From positions 10,902,213 through 10,966,212 of the forward strand of contig OZ234493.1 of the NCBI GenBank assembly GCA_965153455.1: a stretch of 64,000 nucleotides of DNA, given 5' to 3'. This DNA comes from Sphagnum compactum (taxonomy: Eukaryota; Bryophyta; Sphagnopsida; Sphagnales). A program made the translations under genes and the position numbers. The first letter of the stretch is position 1; each line of letters begins with the position of its first letter. Of this stretch, positions 1-10,037 are shown one piece after another. The notes below the pieces were generated by a model, which saw only the letters and a program-made list of their open reading frames with translations, did no database searches and had not been told where the DNA came from.

Positions 1-2600
1 TATAAAAAAATAAATTAAGTGTCATATGTGTGCCCAGTCCCTAACTTCTCATACTCTTTAAGGGCTCACTTTCATCTTTTAAAAATCAACCCATTCTGTG
101 TCAAAGATCCTTTTGATTGCATTATATTTGCAATATAAGAATGTCTTTCCTTTTTTGATCATTATAACATTAGAGTTATTGACAATTGGTACTTCTTACT
201 GAAAATTTTGAAATTGAAAGAGATTGGGTCTTTGAATTATGTACAACATCCCAATTTGGATATTTCAAAAAATTTGACATTTAAACAAAATTGTGTATAA
301 AATGTGTGTTCTGAATCCTAATATAGTAGTAATAACTCTCTTCATACATACTATGGAACAAGCCTGTTTCACCCAAGAATGTGATGAGTTTGAAGGGTGA
401 GTTCTTGATCTCTTAGGTGACAATGGGCTCTTCCAAAGGCCTCTTGCAAAATGTAATTGATTTTTAAAGCCAATGATTTGTATTTCAATCATGTTAAGGG
501 TTGATTTTAAAAAAAGAAAGAAAACTAACCTTGATAATACAAAAGGTGGAGCCAACAAAGGGCTGCAACAAAGGAAAAATGCCTTTAAAAGTGCCTGAAT
601 TTTGGATCCCTCAGCTGCTTGGCTAGTTCTTATATGGGAGAGTGTGTAAGTTAATACACACCCATTTATTAGTCTATGGAATACTTTGGGCAAATTAGTT
701 GGAATTTTTCTTTTGTTGGTATCAGTTTTCATGGGTACCAAAGTAATATAGTTCCCATGAAAATTTCACTTTGCCAATTTTCTTCCCCCATTATGTGCAA
801 AGTAAATTATTTGCAAATGTTTTTATCATTTTCATGTGAATTCAATATGCATGTTGCATGCACACAAAACCCAAATTCCATGTACCACATACATGAGAAC
901 AATCAAGCATGAAGTTCGCACGCCCATACTAATAATCAATATATTTATAATGGGATTCACAATATTTTTCCCAACAATTTTTTTTCTTTTCTTTAATCAA
1001 AACATTGGGAAATTTTTGAAAGTTTTCTTTTGCCCACTGTAAATTCCTCTATTTTTTTTCTCAAAATTTGAAAAAATATGCCAAATATTTGATATTAAAA
1101 AATTGAAAAAAAAACCCCAAGAATGGGAGAGATCATTAGACACAATCAATCATCAAAGGGTGAAAATTTCCCTTGAGCTCACATGAAAAAAATGAACATT
1201 GATTGCAATGTGATATATTGAGAATGATTGGTAGTGTGATTGAGATTGCCATCACCCTAGGGCTTTACCCTAAGTGTATCTTGAGATGTACATTGTTGCA
1301 TGTTGCTACATGTAACAAGCATGTTTTGTCATGTATTGTAGTTCATAATTATCCGTTGTGTTGAGTGGCCACAACATGGCAACAAGCATCAATCTTTGCT
1401 TGCTATTAGGAATTTCCTTGCAATTTATATTGCAAAGGTAAACATTAGGATTTTGGTTAAGTTTAATTGGAACAAAATTGAAATTAGGATTTAAAAAAAA
1501 AAGAAGCATACCTGGAACCATATCACAAGTTCCATTTTTGTGTGGAATTGGAACTGAAACTAAAGCCGTTCTAAATTCTAATATATTTTTTAGAATTGGA
1601 ACTCGATGTTTTTTCATAAAAGTCAAGAATTGCCCAACATTAGTAATTTCCCAAGTATGCAAGCTGGGGGTGATTTATTCTTGACAAGGCATCATACATT
1701 AATAAAATGACCATGACCCAAAACTCCTTAATACCATAAAAAATCAAGATGACAATTCCATCACAAAGGTATTACGCATTTGTTAGGCAACCTTCAAACA
1801 CTCTCTCACAAGTCCCCCTAATGGAAATAACTAATTGTATAAAGCACCAAATGAACTAATTCAAAGATTGGGTTTGAAGTTTCTCTTTCATTTGGAGAGT
1901 TGAAAAAAGGTTGAATGGAGTCCTTATCATGTAAACCATTGAATTCGAATCTAGATAGTAAAAGTATTGATGTGTGTTTGTTTGTGCCTTTTCATGTCCA
2001 TGTTATTTATAATAGTGTGTCATTTTTAGTAATCTAACTCTTTCAAACTTATGTATTTAATCCTTTTTTCTTGTCCATTCACATAGACATGAAAAGATAC
2101 AATTTTGAGATCTAGCCTAAATAATGATGAAATATTGGAAATCATATGAGAGCATAAGAGAAAAGAAAGAAGAGGGGAGAAAGGGGAAGGTGGTGGATTT
2201 TGCTTAGTTTGGAACTTTGCCAAAGGCAAGGACAGTATGCTCGCTTGCTCGATTTTCACATTTTGCAACTTTTGTTTTGCTTTATCATTATCTTTCAACT
2301 ACCTTATGTGGTGTAGATTGTGTGTGTGTGTGTGTGCGCGCACCGTAGTTTCATTTCAAAGTTACTTATAGTTGAATCTTCGATTGTGCCACAATTCATA
2401 TTGATTGTATTCAACATAAGTTTGGTATTGCTTCAAAATGCAATTTAATCTAGTTTGGGATTTTGTGATCTTTCGAAGCAACAAAAACCTATTTGCAATT
2501 TACGTATTGAGGTTCAAATCCTTTAGGTATGCATTTCGTGAAATATCCTTGTGTATTTGGAGGGCACCTTGTGTTTGTGAATATCTCTTTTTAGGCAAAA
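1..2600. other. AT-rich intergenic DNA, no gene seen
   Basis: No reading frame here has coding-like composition, splice structure or family resemblance. The DNA is AT-rich with poly-A/T runs. A short TG/CG microsatellite lies at about 2319-2341. Confidence 0.6.
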
Positions 2601-2606
2601 GAGGAT

Positions 2607-2757
2607 GGATCTTATGCCTACTCCTTTAGAGTGGGAAGGATGTGAGGCGATAAGCAAGCATCACATTCCTCCCACGATTCCTCCCACTCTTTAAGAGTAG
2701 GCATTACTTACATAGGCATCAAATGCCTCACACTCATTAAGAGTAGGTGTAAGATCC
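2607..2757. repeat. Imperfect foldback (inverted repeat)
   Basis: The arm at 2607-2648, beginning GGATCTTATGCCTACTC, is matched in reverse complement by 2725-2757, ending GAGTAGGTGTAAGATCC. A further partial copy (CTCTTTAAGAGTAGGCAT) lies between them at about 2691-2708. This looks like a small foldback transposon remnant. It directly abuts the element at 2787. Confidence 0.55.
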
Positions 2758-2786
2758 TTCCAACTCTTAAGGAATGGGCATCATAA

Positions 2787-3124
2787 CCCTAACATTATAT
2801 TTGCCCATAGTTGCTAATGTAGTCAAAAGAAAAGTACTCTACAATTTTGCCCTTTGCCCCATTTTGTTCACCTTGTCATTCCCATACACATTTTGGGTCC
2901 ATGTTATACAATTTTTGGGGCATGCTATGGGTGTTAAGGGGGGTATGCAACATGCAACCTGACATGTTTCATGCCCCCTTGGTACTTGTAACATGGGATG
3001 AAATGGGTGCAAGACATGTGTTGGTATCACCCAATTCTTTTGAGGAAAAATCAATTGGGCAAATGGCAAACTAACTAGGCGAAAACAATTGCAATAGAAA
3101 CCATGGGCAAATATAATGTTAGGG
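2787..3124. mobile_element. MITE-like element, 338 bp with 22-bp perfect TIRs
   Basis: CCCTAACATTATATTTGCCC begins at 2787. Its reverse complement (GGGCAAATATAATGTTAGGG) ends at 3124, and the match extends to 22 bp without mismatch. No transposase is encoded. I could not define a convincing target-site duplication, so the superfamily is unknown. Confidence 0.65.
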
Positions 3125-4080
3125 GATATAGGGTTTTCCCCTAGGGTAAACCTTAAACCCTAAACCCTCCCTTCCTATGCCTTGTTAATAAGCTTGTTGA
3201 CCAAAGGCCTCTCTTGAGCATGTTGTGGAAACCAAATTTGGGGAGGACTTTGAGCTAATTAAAAAAAAATCCAAGAACATTTATTTTTGTACATTTTTAC
3301 AGTAATACCTTGGCAACTTTGACAGTGTGTCTAATAATTTGAAAATTCAATTTTGACAAATAAAATACTCTTGAAGCTTCAGTATTTTCCTTCACTAAAT
3401 TTTGGACTTTGGAGGAAAATTTCAACATTTCTGAAAATAACAAGGGGAGGGGAGAAAATTTCAAAGGCCGATTATGTTGTTAAAATAATATTGATTTTTT
3501 AAAAGTCCGATTATGTGATTGTCAAGGGTGAAGCTTTGAACACCTCCCTCCCAATGGGTTCGGTTGCTAATAATCTCACAATTATTTTGTCAATTATTAC
3601 ACCACCCATGGGGGAATATATATGGTTATGACATGGACAAAAAATAATTGTTGTCTATATCAGCCATAGCCATGGGTGGCATGATGATCTCAACTCTTTT
3701 CAATGAAAACAAAGAGTGAGAAAGTGTTCATAAAAAATGACCTTTTTTTGAATCATCAATTATTCAATATAATCTTGAATAATCAATCAATCAATCCACT
3801 CATATGTAACAACCAAGGGGAACGAACATTTGAGATAAATGATTATTGCAAATAGATAAATAAAGTGGGCCTAATTTATGGCTACCTCAAGTCTGAACGA
3901 ACTTCTCTGAAGTCTTTGTTATTTTTTTATAATAAAAAAACTTGAATTCCGAAATACAATTCACAAGCAACGAAAGACAGACCCAAATAAAATAAAATAA
4001 AAAACACACACACACACACTTTCACAAGAAAAACACGCAAAGCAAAAGAGAGTTAGTTGCTAACAATAATTTTCAGCAAA
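3125..4080. other. Intergenic DNA, no gene seen
   Basis: AT-rich. It holds two adjacent telomere-type units (CCCTAAACCCT, about 3155-3167), too few to mean anything. A small inverted repeat is centred on CCACCCATGG (about 3604) and CCATGGGTGG (about 3670). Confidence 0.5.
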
Positions 4081-4099
4081 ATACTAATTGTACACAATA

Positions 4100-4850
4100 G
4101 ACACCATCGCAAGTGAAGAAGAAGGCGGCATGACAACAACGAAGAAGAGGAAGAAGCAATAGAAGTAGAAGACGACGACAACGAAGTACAAGATGATGCA
4201 CTAGAAGAAGAAGAAGAAGCGCTAGAAGAAGATCATGCACTCGAAGAAGAAGCACTAGAAGAGGATGCGCTGAGATGAGAGCAAGTCTAGCAATCGAGAA
4301 GGAGAAGGTGATCGAGGAGGAGGGGAGAGTCCATGATGATGTTTTAACGGTAGCTTATGACGAGGTTTTGAGACTATAACAAGAGAATCAACAATGAGAA
4401 GGTGAAAGAGGAGGAGGAGGATTAGGATTAGGAGGAGGAGGAGGAGGAGGAGGAGGAGAAGAGGATCTAAAATGTTGTATTAACATCAGGTGATGAGGGA
4501 GGAGCTTGAGATGAGAGCAAATCTAGTGATCGAGAAGGAGAAGCTCAACAAGTAGGAGGAGGAGGAGGAGCACATCAATAAGTAGAGGATCCACCGTGGA
4601 TGTTTTGACTGTAGATTATGGCGAGTTTGAAACTGTAACAAGAGGATTAAGAGTGAGGAGGAGAAAGAGGAGGAGAAGAGGATCCAATACATCGTATTAT
4701 CGTTAGCTGATGACGAGCTTGACACGATAACAAGAGGATCAAGAATGAGAAGGTGACAGACGAGGAGGACGAGGAGAGGATGCAAGATGTTGTATTATCA
4801 GCAGCTGATGACGGGTTCGAGACTAGAACAATAGAGTAGAAGGAGAGATG
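4100..4850 (+). repeat. GA-rich degenerate tandem repeats upstream of LPEAT2
   Basis: The plus strand is almost pure purine for long stretches (GAGGAG, GAAGAA). A composite motif recurs imperfectly near 4340-4400, 4590-4660, 4690-4755 and 4790-4830: an ATGTTGTATTA-like block, then GCTGATGACGAG-like, then AACAAGAGGATCAA-like, then AATGAGAAGG. Frames are interrupted by stops, so the long leucine/serine minus-strand frames are compositional artefacts. It probably forms the promoter and 5' leader of the acyltransferase gene. Confidence 0.6.
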
Positions 4851-4889
4851 GCGGTGTTGATACGACGGATGCAGGGGTGGAGAACGTAA
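4848..4889 (+). promoter_or_regulatory. Short upstream ORF in the probable LPEAT2 5' leader
   Basis: An ATG at 4848 opens a 13-codon frame (MAVLIRRMQGWRT) that stops at 4887-4889, about 48 bases before the chosen LPEAT2 start and in another frame. If the transcript starts upstream of it, this uORF could reduce translation of the main frame. The transcription start is not visible, so this is inference. Confidence 0.35.
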
Positions 4890-4936
4890 GAGGAGGACGA
4901 AGGGGAGGAAGTTGTAGAGTAAGGGAGGAGAGAGAG

Positions 4937-7669
4937 ATGAGGAGGAGGAATGGGGAGAAGGGACAACCAGCAGGGGGTTTAGGACAACCACCGGAGCTGC
5001 AAGCGGAACAGGTTTTGAATCCGTTCCGCAACGACAGCCAGTTTGAAGGAGTGTACGAGTTCTTGAAGACGCTAGTGTTGCTCCCGGTTGCGCTGTTGCG
5101 GGGGGTTCTGTTCGTGACAGCGCTGGTGCTGGCGTACTGCCTAACCAAGATTGCACTCCTGGGGGCCAAGAATGTGTTGACGAAGCCTTTTCCCAAATGG
5201 CGACGGGTTTTGTTGTTGCCAGTGAGGTTTTGCTCGCGGATCATGCTGTTTGCCTGCGGGTACCACTGGATCCATGTCAAGGGGAAGCCAGCACCGCGGC
5301 ACGAAGCTCCGATTCTGGTCAGCAACCATGTATCATTCGCAGATCCCTTGTTCATCTTCTTCCGCCATCTGCCGGTGATTGTCACAGCGCACGAGAATCT
5401 ATCCATACCTGTGGCCGGAGCCATCATGCGAGCGATGCAGGTGATAGCTGTCCACAGGGATTCCCCGGATTCCCGTCACAATGCATTGGGAGCGATCAAG
5501 CGGAAAGCCATGTGCAACGACTGGAACCATGTGATGATCTTCCCCGAAGCGACAACAACGAACGGGAAAGCTCTGGTCTCGTTCAAAGCAGGCGCTTTCA
5601 CTCCTGGCTACGCAGTGCAGCCCATGCTGATGCGCTATCCGCATGTGAACATCGATCCTTCCTGGGTTGCAGAAGGCCCTGTCGTTCACTGGCTCCTTTT
5701 TCGTCTCATGACACAGTTCCATAACTTTATGTCGGTACAGTCCCCTTGCCCTGTCCCCCTTCCTTTTCCAATCTCTTTCTCGGAGGAGGTGAATTTTTAG
5801 GGTTTCTAACATGCAGGCTGTAGAGCTGATTAAGCTGATCAGCTGTTCCCCCCCCCCCCCTGCAGATCTGTTCTTCCTGTACAATACAAGATATGAATCT
5901 TGCTCCCTGAATCGGAGGTTTATGTTGAGTGCATAATTGAGTTCATTTGTAGCTGATTGAGGTGTGAGAGGATATGTCGGTTGCTGGCTGTTGTGCTCCA
6001 AACCCTTTTTGTGTGTTTTGTGAGCCCATGTTAGTTGTGTGTGCAGTGGATTTGACCTGTGATTTGGAGAACTATTGTAGGTGGAGTACTTGCCTGTCAT
6101 ACACCCAACACAAGCAGAACAGAAAAATCCACAAGCATTTGCAGAAAGGGTACGTGTTACCATGGCACAAGCGCTCAACATATCTGTGACTCGACACACT
6201 TATGAGGATGCAGCATTGGTGATGGAGGCAGTTAAGTTGAAGCTTGACAGCAAAGCTGCTATTTTGGAATTTGGGAAGTTTGAGAAGCTGTATCAACTGC
6301 AAGTCAAGATTTTGAAACACTGGTTGCACAAGTTTCTGGCCATGGATCCAACAAAACGGTAAAAATTGTTTACTTGGGGTTATGGGAATGAGTGAGGTCT
6401 CTGGCAATTTGTCAGTTGAGAGATGATTGAATTGATTATATTTGCATGTACTATTGTCTGCTGGATCACAAATGTACTCTTGGTGTACTATATACTATTG
6501 TGAGAGACCACTTCAGAAGGATGGCATCATGAGTTGCCAATTTGTCTCTTGTAGAGTGTGACAATCTGCATTGTGGTATATGCAGGGGCATTGTCACGTA
6601 CCAGGATTTTATTAGCACACTAGACCTACCTGATTGTGCCCTTCTAGGGCAGATCTTCTCTTACTTTGATCGTTCAGACCAAGGTTCTATCAACTTCAGC
6701 CAGGTGCATTATCCTATGCGTCTTTTGCTTAATGTTTCCAGATTATTTGACACTGTCTGACGTTTCAGTGCTCCTTTTCTGGTGGGCAATGCAGACATTT
6801 TTCTGACCAGGTGCACTGAATTGGGATGGGGATGTAGGACAGTATGTTGCAGGGGTTGCATTCATAGCCAAACATAAAAAGTTCAAAGAGGCTATTGAGG
6901 CCACCTTCAAGTTCTGTGGTGGAGATGGAGATGGGCTATTGGATAAAACTGAGGCACGAAGCAGCTTCCGTGAAGTCATTCCTTCCATAACAAATCAGCA
7001 GGTCTGTATCTCTACCTCTTGCTCTCTCTTCTATGGCCAGATCCACTCCAACTGGGCATAGGTATTTGGGTACAAGGGCACAGCAATCACAGAATTTGAG
7101 CAGAGTCTTTTGGGGGGCCATTGCAAAGCCGTATGTAGCAGTTGGGCTGAAAGTCTTCCTTGGTTGATCTATACCACTGGTACTTAGCTCAAACCATAGG
7201 AGTTTGTCTGTCTCCTATGTCCTGTGTGGTTGGCAGGACAGTTTATTGTTTATTCTCTGGCAGAAAATCTGAGCTGTTAGCTGATGGGCTTAGTGTAGTC
7301 TTCATAGATTAGGCCTTGAGGTCAACCTGCTATTCATCATCATCCTACAGCATGAGTAGTTCTTCAGCATTTCTGAGTTATCCTTTACAAGCTTCTCTTA
7401 GAATGGTGCTGTTCCTTGCTGAACCAGGAATCTGCAGATTGATGGGCTCACCAAATGGATCTGGGTTTTTGCTGCAGATCCATGTGCTGTTTGACAAAAT
7501 GGATGCAAAGAAAGCAGGAATTATAAGCAGGGGAGATTTTGCACACTTCATTGAGGGGAACCCTGAGTACCTTCTCATCTTTCTGATTGCAAAACCAGAC
7601 CTGCTAGCAAGATCCAAACTAGAATTTGACAAGGATTTTCTTGATGTGGACAGACAATTGACAGATTGA
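4937..7669 (+). CDS. LPEAT2: LPEAT2-type lysophospholipid acyltransferase with EF-hand tail (5 exons)
   Basis: Exons 4937-5734, 6081-6358, 6586-6703, 6843-7001 and 7478-7669 join in frame with GT-AG borders to about 514 residues. Family role: acyl-CoA-dependent reacylation of lysophosphatidylethanolamine and related lysolipids at ER/Golgi membranes. A hydrophobic stretch at residues 44-76 precedes the PlsC domain. Motif I is NHVSFAD (His131, Asp136), motif III is FPEATTTNG (202-210) and motif IV is PGYAVQP (223-229). Exon 2 continues with VEYLPVIHP, as in plant LPEAT2. Exons 3-5 hold three EF-hand-like loops (DRSDQGSINFSQ, GGDGDGLLDKTE, DAKKAGIISRGD), all short of ideal ligands. Oddities: motif III has Ala205 where Gly is usual, and motif IV has Ala226 where Pro is usual. 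The start chosen is the first in-frame ATG after the GA-rich leader. Confidence 0.9.
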
Positions 7670-9277
7670 TCATTAAGGTTTAGAATTCCAAGTTAGTTTG
7701 AAATGTACTGATTAGGAATCATTTGCCACACAACTGTGGCTTTTGTGTTCATAATTATAGGCTGAAACTCAGTTTAGTCTTTAGGCAATTCCATTTGTAC
7801 AACAGTGACAACATAAATTGGATGTCTTTAACCCTCAGATGGTGAGGGAGGTGTTCTGAAGCAAGGAATGACCACTTGTTTTGGCAAAAGTTCAGTGGGT
7901 GAAAGTGCTTCAAATTGTTGAACCAGTCATCCATCTGGTGGTGGAGCAATTCTGACTGTAAGTGCAGATCCCAATAGATCATTGTCACACTCGACCTGCT
8001 ACTTTCTTTGCAATTACATAGCAAGCTCAGATACAGCTATTATCTTCCTTTTACAACTTGGTTGCATTACGCAGACAGCTGCAAAGCCAAAGTTTACATG
8101 CTTCAAAACATAACATCTAGATTGTAGGCAGGATCAATCAGGGTGTACCACATCAAGTTGCGATGGTGAGGGGGTGGTGGATTGATTCACCCACCCCAAA
8201 TTGAGGCAGACTGCATCCAAAATAGTAAACCTTTTCCCTTCCTTTTTTATCTGGGCATAAAGTCAAGATTGTAGACCCCATTGTTATCTTCCAATCTTTG
8301 CATAGTATGTGCCGCAAGACCATGAAACTGCCAGCAACTAAGCAGATTGTTGCTAGCAACAGGAAACACTGGGTACCTTAGCTGTCTGTTGCCAACCATG
8401 CATGTAAGCTTATTGCACCCTTGCTCCTTTTTGTGCAATACTGGTCTTGTTATGCAGCACTTGTTCAAAGTTGTTCTGTTAACAAGTTCCAGAGCCTGTC
8501 AGAAGATTCATGCCTTTTCTTTTGCTGGGATTCCTTGGACCGAGTAAAAGACATGGTTGTTCTACTCAATTTCAAGCGTCACCGACAAATATGTCAGAAA
8601 ATGAAGTTGAAGGAGAGCGGGTGCATGGGGCCAATCTGTGCAGCGCCCACTGTAGTGCTGCAACCGTCCCATGACTTGTTACAGGTAAAGGGGAAGGGTA
8701 GTTGCAGCTTGAAATTTCTTCTTAGTTATCAGCCAGTAGAGTTATTGAATGTTGAACAATATTGTCATTGAAAATTTAATAAAATCAAAACTAAAGATAA
8801 TAGGGAAACTGGACCACGAAGTTGGTATTTTATTGGAAAGTCATCAATGGGTAGAGTAAGGTTTAATGGAATGGATTTTGTAAGTTTTGGACCTAAGGTG
8901 CCAAAGATATTGAATTTTAAGTAGTTTTTTTTTGTCATTGGAAACTCAACTAAATCATAAAAACTGATTTTGGAAGAAGAAATTAGTTAAGTAACGAGTT
9001 CACAATTGGGCCAACGAACAAGGCCACACTAGTAAGGATAACGATTTAAAACACAAAAAGAGGTTCTGGCACTCTGATACTTTTGCCTTGGAATCTTCCA
9101 CATCGCCAAATTTCAATCTAAAATCATCCTCAAAATACACTCAAACAAATTTAGCGGCTCTTTATGTGAGCATTGTTTTTCTTGGATTTTTTAGTCTTGT
9201 CTTTTTTTGGTTTTCCTTTGGTAGTAGAAATAGAATCCAGAATCTAATCTGCCGGGAGATTTTGCAGAGAATGAGAG
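7670..9277. other. Spacer between LPEAT2 and the next gene
   Basis: No firm gene. A frame at about 8551-8682 (beginning MVVLLNFKRHRQ, ending in a CAG|gtaaag donor-like site) could be an upstream coding exon of the gene at 9278, since its phase fits, but nothing else supports it. The rest looks like 3' UTR and spacer, AT-rich after 8760. Confidence 0.35.
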
Positions 9278-9785
9278 GTGACGAAGAAAGAGAACAATGT
9301 CGGCAAACAGTTGCAACTCGTGTTGGACCACCTCGAGAGCGGGGAGGTGAGAGCAGGGGAGGGAATTAAGTTAACAAGCGCCTCGTTGTCTAATGGCTCT
9401 GTTTTGGCATCCATAAGAAACGATATTCAACGTACCAAATCGGAAATAAATGGTGGTTACCATGGTGAAGCCGAAGTGGATCCTTCAGTTATGCCACTAT
9501 AGAGAAATAATATTTCTGTAATCGAACTTTGGCCCATTTTTGGTTGCATCGCAACTATGACGAGCCAACATACAAAGATCATTGGCGTCTAGGAGCTTTT
9601 GATTTCTGATTGCAGAGCATGATGAAGAGCAGCAAATTGTTCGCAGGAGAGCGCTGCTGAAGAAAGATTCGAAGATCATGTGGAAGACGAGGGAGGATGA
9701 TATTAAGGGGCTTGCAAGTCGATTGACGACAGAAACACGCGCGCGATTATTTGCAAAAGATAGAAGATCCAGTCGAAGTTCTTGA
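9278..9785 (+). CDS. Unrecognised small gene, last two exons (partial)
   Basis: Two frames with coding-like composition join cleanly. One runs 9278-9464 and ends at donor CATG|gtgaag. The other runs 9616-9785 after a TTGCAG acceptor and ends in TGA. The one leftover base plus AG makes GAG, so the frame is kept and gives about 118 residues. The product is hydrophilic and charged, with QLQLVLDHLESGE, LSNGSVLASIRNDIQRTKSE and KIMWKTREDDIKGLASRL, ending RLFAKDRRSSRSS. I do not recognise the family. An in-frame TGA at 9272 means the start must lie in an upstream exon, which I could not place firmly. It lies 252 bp before CCDC146 on the same strand. A flagellar role is only a guess from position. 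Confidence 0.5.
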
Positions 9786-10037
9786 TATCGCTATCTGATA
9801 GTCGGGGTCGCGGAAGGTCGGAAGGACTACTAAGTATTGTTTCGATTTGACAGTGGAAGAAGAGCTCGACGAACTTCCGAGGTCGAGTAAATATCGCAAG
9901 CCGAGAATCTTACAATATTGAACAAGACAAAGAAACAACGCAGATAGAGAGAAAGTTCCAGTGCTGTCACATGCCCTTTCTCCTTCTGTATCTGTAACCG
10001 CCGGCTGCGAAGAAGGTATTCTTGATCCTAGAGAAAG

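Noticed and set aside
2508-2524. B-box-like GGTTCAAATCC
   Set aside because: No A box or cloverleaf pairing upstream, so not a tRNA or SINE call.
3145-3168. Telomere-type CCCTAAA units
   Set aside because: Only two units in ordinary AT-rich DNA; chance or a tiny interstitial remnant.
4073-5156. Minus-strand leucine/serine-rich frames over the GA-rich region
   Set aside because: They are the complement of GA-rich repeats and of the LPEAT2 first exon, with no conserved domain.
9270-9369. ATG at 9271 opening a frame MRGDEERE...
   Set aside because: It runs out of frame with the well-supported exon junction 9464/9616 and ends in an arginine-rich tail; not a convincing start.
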